Source: Ralstonia thomasii
GTDB lineage: Bacteria > Pseudomonadota > Gammaproteobacteria > Burkholderiales > Burkholderiaceae
Assembly: GCF_958405895.1 (NCBI RefSeq)
Contig: NZ_CATZAR010000002.1
Length of the DNA stretch: 64,000 nt
Reading direction: 5' to 3' (one strand)
The notes beneath the pieces are model-generated. The model was not told where the DNA came from, made no database searches, and was given only the letters and a program-made list of their open reading frames with translations. The position numbers and the translations under genes were made by a program. Shown here piece after piece: positions 9,158 to 16,818 of the stretch; the first letter of the stretch is position 1; each line of letters begins with the position of its first letter.

Positions 9158-12100
9158 GTGAAAAGAATACGCCGCCCCATCATCATCAAATTGGTCGTCG
9201 TCGTGGCGCTGGTGCTTGCGATGGCCGCCTTGCTTGTCGCGCACGAATTCCGCACCTCCGCCTGGCAAGCCCGCTACTTCGCGCAACTGGCGAAGTCGCA
9301 AACCTTTCCCATCAAGCCCGGGCCGAACAATTCGGCCCGCTATCCAAACTCCGGCCCCTACGACCTGCGGCTCGGCTATCACGATCTCCCCACCTTTCTG
9401 GACCGCCTGCGCTCGCGCGGCTACATCGTCGCCCAGCAGGCCGTGCCATCCAAGGAGATGGTCGCGCGCATGGACAGCGGCATGAATCCGCCCTATCGCG
9501 AGAAGGACCAGGCTGGCCTGGAATTGCTCGATGACGATGGCCGCCCGATCTACCGCGTGCGGCACCCCGAACGCGTGTATGACAGTTTCGCGTCGGTGCC
9601 GCCGCTGCTCGTCAACTCGCTGCTGGCGATTGAAAACCGCACGCTGCTGCAGACCGAATACCCCAAGCGCAACCCGGCCGTGGAGTGGTCGCGTCTCGCG
9701 CGCGCCGTCTGGGACCGTGCCCTTCACGCGGTCGACCCGGCGCATGAATCGCCGGGCGGTAGCACGCTCGCCACGCAAATCGAGAAGTACCGCCACTCGC
9801 CCGAAGGCCGCACCGAATCGCCCAGCGAAAAGCTGCGGCAAATGTTCTCCGCATCCGCCCGCGCTTACCTGAACGGCGAAGACACCACTGCAGCGCGCCA
9901 CCAACTCGCGGTCGATTACCTGAACACCGTGCCACTGGGCGCACGCGCCGGCTTTGGCGAGATTCAGGGGATTGGCGATGCGCTGTGGGTCTGGTACGGA
10001 CGCGACTTCGCCCAGGTAAATGCATTGCTCGCGGCCCAGTCGGCCGCGCCGCTCGCAGACCGTGCGCTGGCCTACAAGGAAGCGTTGAGCCTGCTGGTCT
10101 CGCAGCGGCGGCCGTCGTATTACCTTGAGAACCTGGATGAGCTGGAGACGTTGACCAACGCCTACCTGCGCGTGCTGGCCGCGTCCGGCGTGATTCCGCC
10201 CGCGCTGCGCGATGCGGCGATTGCGCAGTCGCTCAAGCAGCAGGCGCTGAACACGCGCGTGCCGCCCCCGCCGCTGGAGCATAAAGGCACGAACGCCGTA
10301 CGCGTGAACCTGGCGGGCATGCTTGGCATCTCGCGCATGTATGCGCTCGACCGGCTCGACCTGACCGCAAGCAGCACGCTGGACGCGCCGTTGCAGCGCG
10401 ATGTCTCATCTGAGCTGCGCAAGCTGCGCGACCCGGCCCGCGCCAAGGCCGCCGGCCTCGTCGGCGACAAGATGCTGGAGCGCGGCGACCCGGGCGGCGT
10501 GACCTACAGCTTCACGCTCTACGAACGCGCGCAGGGCGGCAACCGCGTGCTGGTGCAAGCCGATACGTTCGACAAGCCGTTCGATATCAACGAGGGCGTC
10601 AAGCTGGATCTGGGCTCAACGGCCAAGCTGCGCACGCTGGTGACGTACCTTCAGATCGTGGCCGAGTTGCAAAAGCGCTACGCCGATCAACCTGTGGCGG
10701 CGCTGCGCAAGGTCAACATTCCCGTGCAGAACCCGATCGAGCGCTGGGCTGTCGACTACCTCGCCCACACGCAAGACCGGTCGCTCACGGCGATGCTCGA
10801 TGCATCGATGGAGCGCAAATACTCCGGCAACGCCGGCGAGTGGTTTGCCACCGGCGGCGGCATGCAGAGTTTCGAAAACTTCGAGAAATGGGAGGGCACC
10901 CAGAACTTCACGGTGCGCGAGGGGCTCAAGCACTCCGTCAACCTCGTCTTCGTCCGGATCATGCGCGACATCTCGCGCTACTTTCAGCACCAGTTGCCCA
11001 ATGCGGGCGCCGAGGCGTTGACCAACCCCGATTCCCCACAGCGACAGGTCTACCTGCAACGCTTTGCCGACCGCGAAGGCAAGCTCTTCATGGGCCGCTT
11101 CTATACCAAGTACAAAGGCAAGACCGACCGGGAGCGTGAAGCCATCCTAGTGCAAAGCACGCGCGCCACGCCGGTGCGGCTGGCTACCATCTACCGCAGC
11201 ATCGACCCGGAGGCCGGACCAGGAAAACTCGCTGCATTCATCCGCAGCTACCTGCCAGGCGCGAAGCTCGATGAGGCCGAACTCACCAACCTGTATGAGA
11301 AGTATTCCGTCCAACGCTTCGACCTGGCCGACCGCGGCTACATTGCCCGGCTGCATCCGCTGGAGCTGTGGCTGGTGGCGTATCTGCGGACCCATCCTCA
11401 AGCCACGCTCACGCAGGTGAACGAGGCAAGCGCAGATGAGCGCCTGTCCGTCTATAAATGGCTGCTGCAATCGCACCGCAAGGCCGCGCAAGACAAGCGC
11501 ATCAAGCAGATGCTGGAGATCGAGGCGTTCCAGCAGATTCACGCGATGTGGAAGCGGCTGGGGTATCCGTTCGAATCGTTGGTGCCCTCATACGGCACGG
11601 CCATCGGCGCATCGGCAGACCGGCCGGCATCGCTGGCGGAGTTGATGGGCATCATCGAAAACGACGGCATCCGCCTGCCCAGCGTACGCATCGACCGCCT
11701 GCGCTTCGCCGCCGACACGCCTTACGAAGTCATGCTCTGCCGCGACCCCAACGCCGGAGAACGCGTGCTGCCGCCCGAGATTCCACCCTTGGTCAAATCC
11801 GCGCTGGCCGGCGTCGTCGAAGGCGGCACCGCCAAGCGTATCTCCGGCACGTTCATCCAGAAGGACGGCAAACCCATCGCCATCGGCGGCAAGACCGGTA
11901 CCGGCGACAACCGCTTCAAAACCTTTAGCCGCGGCGGCGGCCTTATCTCCGAGCGGGTCGTCAGCCGCTCCGGCGCGTTCGTCTTCTATCTGGGAGACCG
12001 CTACTTCGGCACCGTCGTCGCCTACGTAGCCGGCGCAGACGCGGCCAAGTACAAATTCACCAGCGCCCTGACGGTGCAAGTGCTCAAGGTCCTGGCGCCC

Positions 12101-12193
12101 ACGCTGATGAACCACCTGGACCTGCAAGACGAGGCGCCAGCCTTCAACTGCAAAATGCCGCAGGCCACGGCGCCGGAACAGAAGCTGGATTGA
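9158..12193 (+). CDS. Large bifunctional penicillin-binding-type protein (GT51 plus transpeptidase), atypical
   Basis: 1011 residues from the GTG at 9158, which has GGAG 9 bp upstream; a TTG five codons earlier (9143) is the alternative. One N-terminal membrane helix (about residues 10-30), so the bulk is periplasmic. The glycosyltransferase 51 part has AIENR (Glu159) and GGSTLATQ (about 200-207), but the RKxxE motif reads EKLRQ, with Gln228 where the second catalytic Glu should be. The transpeptidase part has Ser487-Thr-Ala-Lys490, Ser593-Val-Asn and KTG at 912. The 320-residue distance from SxN to KTG is about twice the usual. Stands alone, convergent with the next gene. Confidence 0.82.
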   Translation: MKRIRRPIIIKLVVVVALVLAMAALLVAHEFRTSAWQARYFAQLAKSQTFPIKPGPNNSARYPNSGPYDLRLGYHDLPTFLDRLRSRGYIVAQQAVPSKEMVARMDSGMNPPYREKDQAGLELLDDDGRPIYRVRHPERVYDSFASVPPLLVNSLLAIENRTLLQTEYPKRNPAVEWSRLARAVWDRALHAVDPAHESPGGSTLATQIEKYRHSPEGRTESPSEKLRQMFSASARAYLNGEDTTAARHQLAVDYLNTVPLGARAGFGEIQGIGDALWVWYGRDFAQVNALLAAQSAAPLADRALAYKEALSLLVSQRRPSYYLENLDELETLTNAYLRVLAASGVIPPALRDAAIAQSLKQQALNTRVPPPPLEHKGTNAVRVNLAGMLGISRMYALDRLDLTASSTLDAPLQRDVSSELRKLRDPARAKAAGLVGDKMLERGDPGGVTYSFTLYERAQGGNRVLVQADTFDKPFDINEGVKLDLGSTAKLRTLVTYLQIVAELQKRYADQPVAALRKVNIPVQNPIERWAVDYLAHTQDRSLTAMLDASMERKYSGNAGEWFATGGGMQSFENFEKWEGTQNFTVREGLKHSVNLVFVRIMRDISRYFQHQLPNAGAEALTNPDSPQRQVYLQRFADREGKLFMGRFYTKYKGKTDREREAILVQSTRATPVRLATIYRSIDPEAGPGKLAAFIRSYLPGAKLDEAELTNLYEKYSVQRFDLADRGYIARLHPLELWLVAYLRTHPQATLTQVNEASADERLSVYKWLLQSHRKAAQDKRIKQMLEIEAFQQIHAMWKRLGYPFESLVPSYGTAIGASADRPASLAELMGIIENDGIRLPSVRIDRLRFAADTPYEVMLCRDPNAGERVLPPEIPPLVKSALAGVVEGGTAKRISGTFIQKDGKPIAIGGKTGTGDNRFKTFSRGGGLISERVVSRSGAFVFYLGDRYFGTVVAYVAGADAAKYKFTSALTVQVLKVLAPTLMNHLDLQDEAPAFNCKMPQATAPEQKLD

Positions 12194-12284
12194 GCAAAGT
12201 CTGCACAACCGACGGCGACAACGCAGGCCGCCAGACGGTGTGGCCGTACCCTGCCCTAGATGGCGCCTTGAATTTCTGTTGCAG

Positions 12285-12446
12285 GGAGAAAAAAGGAAGG
12301 AGGCTTGTCTGAGCGCAGCGAGTTTGCCTCCCTTCCCTCCCCGCGACAGAAATCCAAAGAGGAAGTCGCCGCATCGGGCGCGCCTTTCTTTGCTTACCTT
12401 TCTTTGGCAAGACAAAGAAAGTAAGTCGGCCCCGCCAGGGGACGAA
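12285..12446. repeat. Two-hairpin intergenic element between convergent genes
   Basis: The gap between the PBP-type gene and the convergent transporter gene contains two long imperfect inverted repeats. The first pairs GGAAGGAGGC (12295-12304) with GCCTCCCTTCC (12326-12336). The second pairs CTTACCTTTCTTTG (12393-12406) with CAAAGAAAGTAAG (12413-12425). The layout resembles dispersed intergenic hairpin repeats of Ralstonia and Burkholderia genomes, and it could act as a bidirectional terminator. Copy number cannot be judged here. Confidence 0.5.
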
Positions 12447-12466
12447 ACACCCGGCCCACAGCACCC

Positions 12467-14020
12467 TCACCGCAACGACCGCTGCAACCAGATCGCCCCC
12501 GCGCAAACCAACGCCACCACCGCGCCCCAGGCGAACAAATCCCCCACCGCCAGCAACGTCGCCTGCCGATCAATCTCCAACGAGATCCGCATCAACTCCG
12601 ACCCCTGCAACGGATGCGGCCACTGCCAGGCCGGCGTCAGCGCGCTGACGTGCCCCACCAGATCGGTGCGATGCTGCGCCTGTCCGCGCTGCAGCAACAA
12701 TGTTGCCCCCATCGTCCCAAAGGCCTGCGCCCAAGCCCGCATGATTCCCTTGAACTGGTAGGCATGGCCGAAATCCTTGGCCGGCAAATCCACGTAGGTC
12801 AGTCCCGCCACCTGGATCACCACAAACACCCCCACCATGCCTTCGATCATGAAGCCCGGCACCACCGCCGCCACCGAGGCGCCTGGCATGGCCACATGCG
12901 ACATCCACAGCAGAGCTGTCGCCATCAGCACAAAGCCGATGGAGATCAGCACGCGCTTGGTCGGCAACACGTTCGTCAATTGAAAGTTCAGGATGCCGAG
13001 CACCACCGTCACCAGCCCGCCCAGGCTCATCAACTGCGCGGTGGTCTCGTAGCGAAAGCCCAGACCGTTCTGCAGCAGGCTCGACGAAAGAAAGCCCCAG
13101 GCGCTCGCAAACATGTAATAGATGGCGTAGAACACCATGCCCATCATGAAGCGCCGCTGCAGCGTGGCCCGCAAGTCCACCCACGGCAATGGGTGGGCCG
13201 TCTGGCGAATGCCGACCCAGATGATGAGTGCCACCACCGCAATGATCGGCACCACCTGGGCAGGCGAACCATCGGGATGAATGAAGCGGGCCTGCTGAAA
13301 GCCGTGCAGCGCAATCAGCGCCGCCAGCCCAAATGCGATGGCTGAGGGCCAATCGAGCGAGGCGAAATCGCCCTGGCGCTCGTGCATCTTCGGATGCGGA
13401 TAAAACGCCGCCACCAGCCCGCATACCACCACGGCCACCAGCAACTGCGCGACGAAGATGGCGCGCCAGCCGAATTGCTCCGTCAGCGCCGCCGACAGCA
13501 TCGGCGACACGCAGCTCAGCCCGAAGATGCCGTAGATCATGCCCTTCATCATCGTGCGGCGTTCGTGCGCGGGGCTGTGCTGCACGAAGATGCGCGAAGT
13601 CGACAGCATCGGGCCGCCGCCAAACCCCTGCACCGCCCGCCCGACGATCAGCATCGTTCCGCCCTCGGCCGCCGCGCACATCAGCGTGCCGACAATAAAC
13701 ACCAGCAGCGACAGTAGCGTGTGCCTGCGGTAGGTCATGTGGTCGGCCAGCCGGCCCATCACCAGAATCGACAGACTTGCCGCTGCTGCATACGCCGTCA
13801 CGGCCCAGAGATAGACATCCTGTGACGCCAGCACCCCGCCTTCGATATGCGGTCCGGCAATTGAGAACATCAGGTTGGACATGTAGTCCACGCCCGTCGC
13901 CAAGCCGATCACCATGCCTACCATACGCAATTCCATCCGGCTGCCGACGGTCGATTCGGCAACCGGGTTGCGCACTGCGGGCGGCGGAGAAACCGTGTGG
14001 TCTGTGCTTGGCGTGTTCAT
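12467..14020 (-). CDS. MFS transporter, DHA2 (14-helix) family
   Basis: 517 residues with about 14 hydrophobic helices. It has the DHA2/EmrB-like motif C region (GPMLSTSRIF) and the loop 2-3 signature GRLADHMTYRR. It is a proton-driven exporter of drugs or toxic compounds in the inner membrane; the substrate is unknown. No EmrA-like adaptor gene is adjacent. A LysR gene is divergent with a 61-bp gap and is its likely regulator. Confidence 0.82.
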   Translation of the reverse strand: MNTPSTDHTVSPPPAVRNPVAESTVGSRMELRMVGMVIGLATGVDYMSNLMFSIAGPHIEGGVLASQDVYLWAVTAYAAAASLSILVMGRLADHMTYRRHTLLSLLVFIVGTLMCAAAEGGTMLIVGRAVQGFGGGPMLSTSRIFVQHSPAHERRTMMKGMIYGIFGLSCVSPMLSAALTEQFGWRAIFVAQLLVAVVVCGLVAAFYPHPKMHERQGDFASLDWPSAIAFGLAALIALHGFQQARFIHPDGSPAQVVPIIAVVALIIWVGIRQTAHPLPWVDLRATLQRRFMMGMVFYAIYYMFASAWGFLSSSLLQNGLGFRYETTAQLMSLGGLVTVVLGILNFQLTNVLPTKRVLISIGFVLMATALLWMSHVAMPGASVAAVVPGFMIEGMVGVFVVIQVAGLTYVDLPAKDFGHAYQFKGIMRAWAQAFGTMGATLLLQRGQAQHRTDLVGHVSALTPAWQWPHPLQGSELMRISLEIDRQATLLAVGDLFAWGAVVALVCAGAIWLQRSLR

Positions 14021-14081
14021 GCAGGGATGGTAATTTGCCTCGAAACCGGCGGAAATCGCCTGCCAACAAATTCATTGTTCA

Positions 14082-15050
14082 ATGATGCGAACGACGGACT
14101 GGAACGACTGGGACACTTTTTGCACCGTGGCCACGCTCGGCAGCTTTACGCGCGCGGCGGAGCGGCTGGGGTTGCCCAAATCGTCGGTCAGCACGGCGGT
14201 GTCGCGGCTGGAAGGCAAGATGGGCGCACGCCTTTTCGAGCGCAGTACGCGCCGCCTGCGCCTGACCGATGCCGGCGAAGCCCTGCTGCGCGACGCAGGC
14301 CCATTGTTCCAGCGGCTGCGCGAAGTTTCGGAAGACGCCGCAGCGACGTTCCAGTCGCCCGCCGGCACGTTGCGCATTGCCATGCCGTACGAATTTGCCG
14401 CCAAGCAGCTCGCCGAGGTGGTGCTGGAAGTCATGCGCGAGCACACTGGCTTACGCATCGAAGTGGACGTGGCACCACGCCAGATCGACCCGCTCGCCCA
14501 GGGCTACGACATCATGCTGACCGTGCCGCGCGGGCCGCTGCCCGATTCCGGCCTCGTCGCGCAGCGCGTCTTCGATTTGCGGCGCGCCGTGGTCGTCGCC
14601 CCGCAACTGCTGGAGCGCCTCGGGCCGCTCACCCACCCGGACCAACTCGCCGACTGGCCCTGCCTCGGTACCTCGAACGAAACCGAATGGCAATTCCGCA
14701 CGCCTGGCGGCGAGACGATCAACCTGCCGCTCGACTTCCGCATGCGCACCTCCAATAGCGAACTGCGCATGCAGGCGGCCATTGCTGGCCTGGGTGTCGC
14801 CCGCATCACCTCCGTGTTTGCCACCGACCTGATGGCTTCGGGCGCGCTGCAGGAGGTGCTGACGGGATTCCAATCTCCGCCCATGCGCGTGTACGCCGTC
14901 TTCCCGGGCCGCCGCCTGATGCCCGCCAAGGTCAAGGTCTTCATGGACGCCCTTCACCGCCGTATAGAGCATTCCCGCCAACACACCGACATGCGGCCCA
15001 CGTTCGTAGACGAAGCCGCCGCGTCCTGGCCGCCCGAGTCGCTGCTCTGA
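14082..15050 (+). CDS. LysR-family transcriptional regulator
   Basis: 322 residues. The N-terminal helix-turn-helix (TFCTVATLGSFTRAAERLGL, about 11-30, followed by SVSTAVSRLE) belongs to the CrgA/AaeR-like LysR subgroup. The remainder is the ligand-binding domain with an extra 20-residue tail. A dyad CATTG-TT-CAATG (14073-14084) overlaps the start codon. It probably controls the divergent DHA2 exporter. CreA follows 33 bp downstream on the same strand. Confidence 0.85.
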   Translation: MMRTTDWNDWDTFCTVATLGSFTRAAERLGLPKSSVSTAVSRLEGKMGARLFERSTRRLRLTDAGEALLRDAGPLFQRLREVSEDAAATFQSPAGTLRIAMPYEFAAKQLAEVVLEVMREHTGLRIEVDVAPRQIDPLAQGYDIMLTVPRGPLPDSGLVAQRVFDLRRAVVVAPQLLERLGPLTHPDQLADWPCLGTSNETEWQFRTPGGETINLPLDFRMRTSNSELRMQAAIAGLGVARITSVFATDLMASGALQEVLTGFQSPPMRVYAVFPGRRLMPAKVKVFMDALHRRIEHSRQHTDMRPTFVDEAAASWPPESLL

Positions 15051-15083
15051 CTGTTCACTCCTCCCCTTGATCTCCGCGAAACC

Positions 15084-15563
15084 ATGCGCCCGTTCACCAA
15101 ACTCCCCATCTTGATTGTCGCGCTCGCTCTGACCACCGTTGGCTGCTCCCGCGCCGAAGACATCGGCAGCGTCAGCACCAATTTCCGTATTACGGGCTCC
15201 GACAAGATCGTCATCGAAGCCTTTGATGACCCGCTCGTTCAGGGCGTGACCTGTTATGTCTCGAGGGCGCGCACCGGCGGCATCAAGGGCTCGCTGGGCG
15301 TGGCCGAAGACGTGAGCGAAGCCGCCGTGGCCTGCCGCCAGGTCGGCGAGATCAGCTTCGTCAAGCCGCTGCCGCAGCAGGACGACATGTTCACGCAGCG
15401 CCTGTCGCTCGTCTTCAAGACACTGCACGTCGTGCGCACTGTCGACCGCAAGCGCAATGTGCTGGTCTATCTGACGTATTCGGACAAGGTCATTTCGGGC
15501 AGCCCGAAGAATAGCGTGACGGCGGTGCCGATTCCCGCCAGCCAGCCGATTCCAGTCAAGTAA
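15084..15563 (+). CDS. creA: CreA family exported protein
   Basis: 159 residues with an N-terminal signal (LPILIVALALTTVGCS) that ends in a lipobox-like Cys at about residue 21, so it may be a lipoprotein. The mature part matches the CreA family (IGSVST-FRITGSDKI; DDPLVQGVTCYVSRA). CreA proteins are conserved in proteobacteria, but their function is not known. Ends 162 bp before the next small gene. Confidence 0.85.
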   Translation: MRPFTKLPILIVALALTTVGCSRAEDIGSVSTNFRITGSDKIVIEAFDDPLVQGVTCYVSRARTGGIKGSLGVAEDVSEAAVACRQVGEISFVKPLPQQDDMFTQRLSLVFKTLHVVRTVDRKRNVLVYLTYSDKVISGSPKNSVTAVPIPASQPIPVK

Positions 15564-15639
15564 GCGATGGCAGCACCACATTGGTGCGAGGCAACGCAAG
15601 CGTGGTGGCCGAGCAACGGTAGACAGCGCAGAAAGGGTG

Positions 15640-15715
15640 CATACGTAAGCCTACGTATGGTGCATTGCATCATCTGGTGTATAGTCAGGGTATTCCCTAA
15701 CCGGGATTTCCCTAA
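15640..15715 (+). promoter_or_regulatory. Putative operator and repeat region upstream of the 58-aa gene
   Basis: A perfect 8-bp dyad CATACGTA-N4-TACGTATG occupies 15640-15659. A -10-like TATAGT follows at 15680-15685. Two direct copies of TTCCCTAA follow at 15693-15700 and 15708-15715 (15-bp period), ending 10 bp before the ATG at 15726. The packing suggests a tightly regulated promoter for the small gene. The assignment of the promoter elements is inference. Confidence 0.45.
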
Positions 15716-15725
15716 GAGGCCAATC

Positions 15726-15902
15726 ATGCAAAACACGAACGACCTGAAGCTGACCGATCAACTCGAACGCGAACTGATCGAGCGCGAAATGTCCGAAGGT
15801 ATCTACTACTATCGCCGTCCGAGCGGCCAATCGTTCTCGTTCGCCCAGTTCTTCTCGGCAATCGCGAACCTGTTCGGCACGCACCGCACTGCCAAGGCCT
15901 AA
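15726..15902 (+). CDS. Small protein of unknown function (58 aa)
   Basis: 58 residues starting at the ATG at 15726, with AAGAGG 8 bp upstream. The N-terminal half is charged and helical (LKLTDQLERELIEREMSEG). The rest contains YYYRRPSGQSFSF and an aromatic helix (AQFFSAIANLFG). There is no signal peptide and no family I can name. Strong upstream dyad and direct repeats plus a good ribosome site support a real gene. It may be a small stress or regulatory protein, but nothing in the sequence proves that. Confidence 0.6.
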   Translation: MQNTNDLKLTDQLERELIEREMSEGIYYYRRPSGQSFSFAQFFSAIANLFGTHRTAKA

Positions 15903-16271
15903 CCAGCCGCGCTATTGTTGATGGGCGTGTGCCCGAGTTAGCTGTATGCAGTACCCGCAGTCTCAGTAGCACCGTGCGCCGGCCGTGTGTCATCACACCC
16001 GCCGCCACACCCGCCAGGTCATGACCGCCTGGTGCCAATCGAGGGCCGGTTTCCGGCCCTTTGTCATTTCTGCGCCATTTGTCTGGGTTGTTGCATGCCA
16101 CAGCATCGCCCTGTCTCCCCCGACCGGCTCACCGCGCCGCAGTTGTCTTCTCGTTCGCCTGTGCTTTACTGAGTAGAGCCGCGACCACCCATATCGAGAC
16201 CACGCGTGCATCTTCCCAGCCAGGAAGACGCACAGCATGGCACCCGGCGCCCATCCCCCAAGGAGACTCCC
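15903..16271. other. Intergenic region before the cox-type cluster
   Basis: 369 bp without a convincing gene. Contains a hairpin (16042-16060) and, near its right end, the AGGAGA ribosome site (16261-16266) for the first subunit gene. The promoter of the cluster is presumably between 16061 and 16255, but I cannot point to clear -35/-10 hexamers. Confidence 0.4.
16042..16060 (+). terminator. Hairpin, possible terminator
   Basis: AGGGCCGG (16042-16049), three-base loop, CCGGCCCT (16053-16060), then TTGTCATTTC. The stem is perfect, but the T tract is weak. It could end transcription from the 58-aa gene. Confidence 0.45.
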
Positions 16272-16799
16272 ATGGCGATCAGCCTCAAGCTGTCGGTCAA
16301 CGGTGCGCCTGTCACCGTCAGTGTCGAACCCCATACCCTGCTAGTTCAATTGTTGCGCGAGCACCTTCGCCTGACCGGCACGCACGTCGGCTGCGATACG
16401 GCGCAATGCGGTGCCTGCACCGTGCATATGAACGGGCGGGCGGTGAAGTCCTGCAACATCCTGGCCGTGCAGGCCGACGGCGCCGAGGTGACAACCATTG
16501 AAGGCCTGTCGAAAGATGGTGCGCTGCACCCGATGCAGGAAGCCTTTCGCCAATGCCATGGCCTGCAATGCGGCTTCTGTACCCCGGGCATGGTGATGGC
16601 GGCCACGGCGCTGGTTGCGCAACACCCGCATCCCGACGAGCACACGGTGCGCGAGCAGCTCGACGGCAACCTGTGCCGCTGCACGGGTTATCACAACATC
16701 GTGCGCGCCGTCATGCACGGAGCCGAAGCCATGGCCGAAGCCCAGGGCGACGATGCCTCGCTGCAAAGCCTGGCCGCGGCGCGGGCCCACGCCGCCTGA
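16272..16799 (+). CDS. coxS: Molybdenum hydroxylase small subunit, two [2Fe-2S] clusters (CoxS-like)
   Basis: 175 residues. The plant-type [2Fe-2S] motif is CDTAQCGAC with a fourth Cys 12 residues on. The second cluster motif is CGFC...CRC (LCRCTGYHNIV). It carries electrons from the Mo cofactor to FAD in xanthine dehydrogenase-family enzymes. The start at 16272 has AGGAGA 5 bp upstream. It lies 19 bp before the large subunit. The name coxS reflects family and order only, since the large subunit is form II. Confidence 0.9.
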   Translation: MAISLKLSVNGAPVTVSVEPHTLLVQLLREHLRLTGTHVGCDTAQCGACTVHMNGRAVKSCNILAVQADGAEVTTIEGLSKDGALHPMQEAFRQCHGLQCGFCTPGMVMAATALVAQHPHPDEHTVREQLDGNLCRCTGYHNIVRAVMHGAEAMAEAQGDDASLQSLAAARAHAA

Positions 16800-16818
16800 C
16801 CCCAGCGAGGAGACCACC

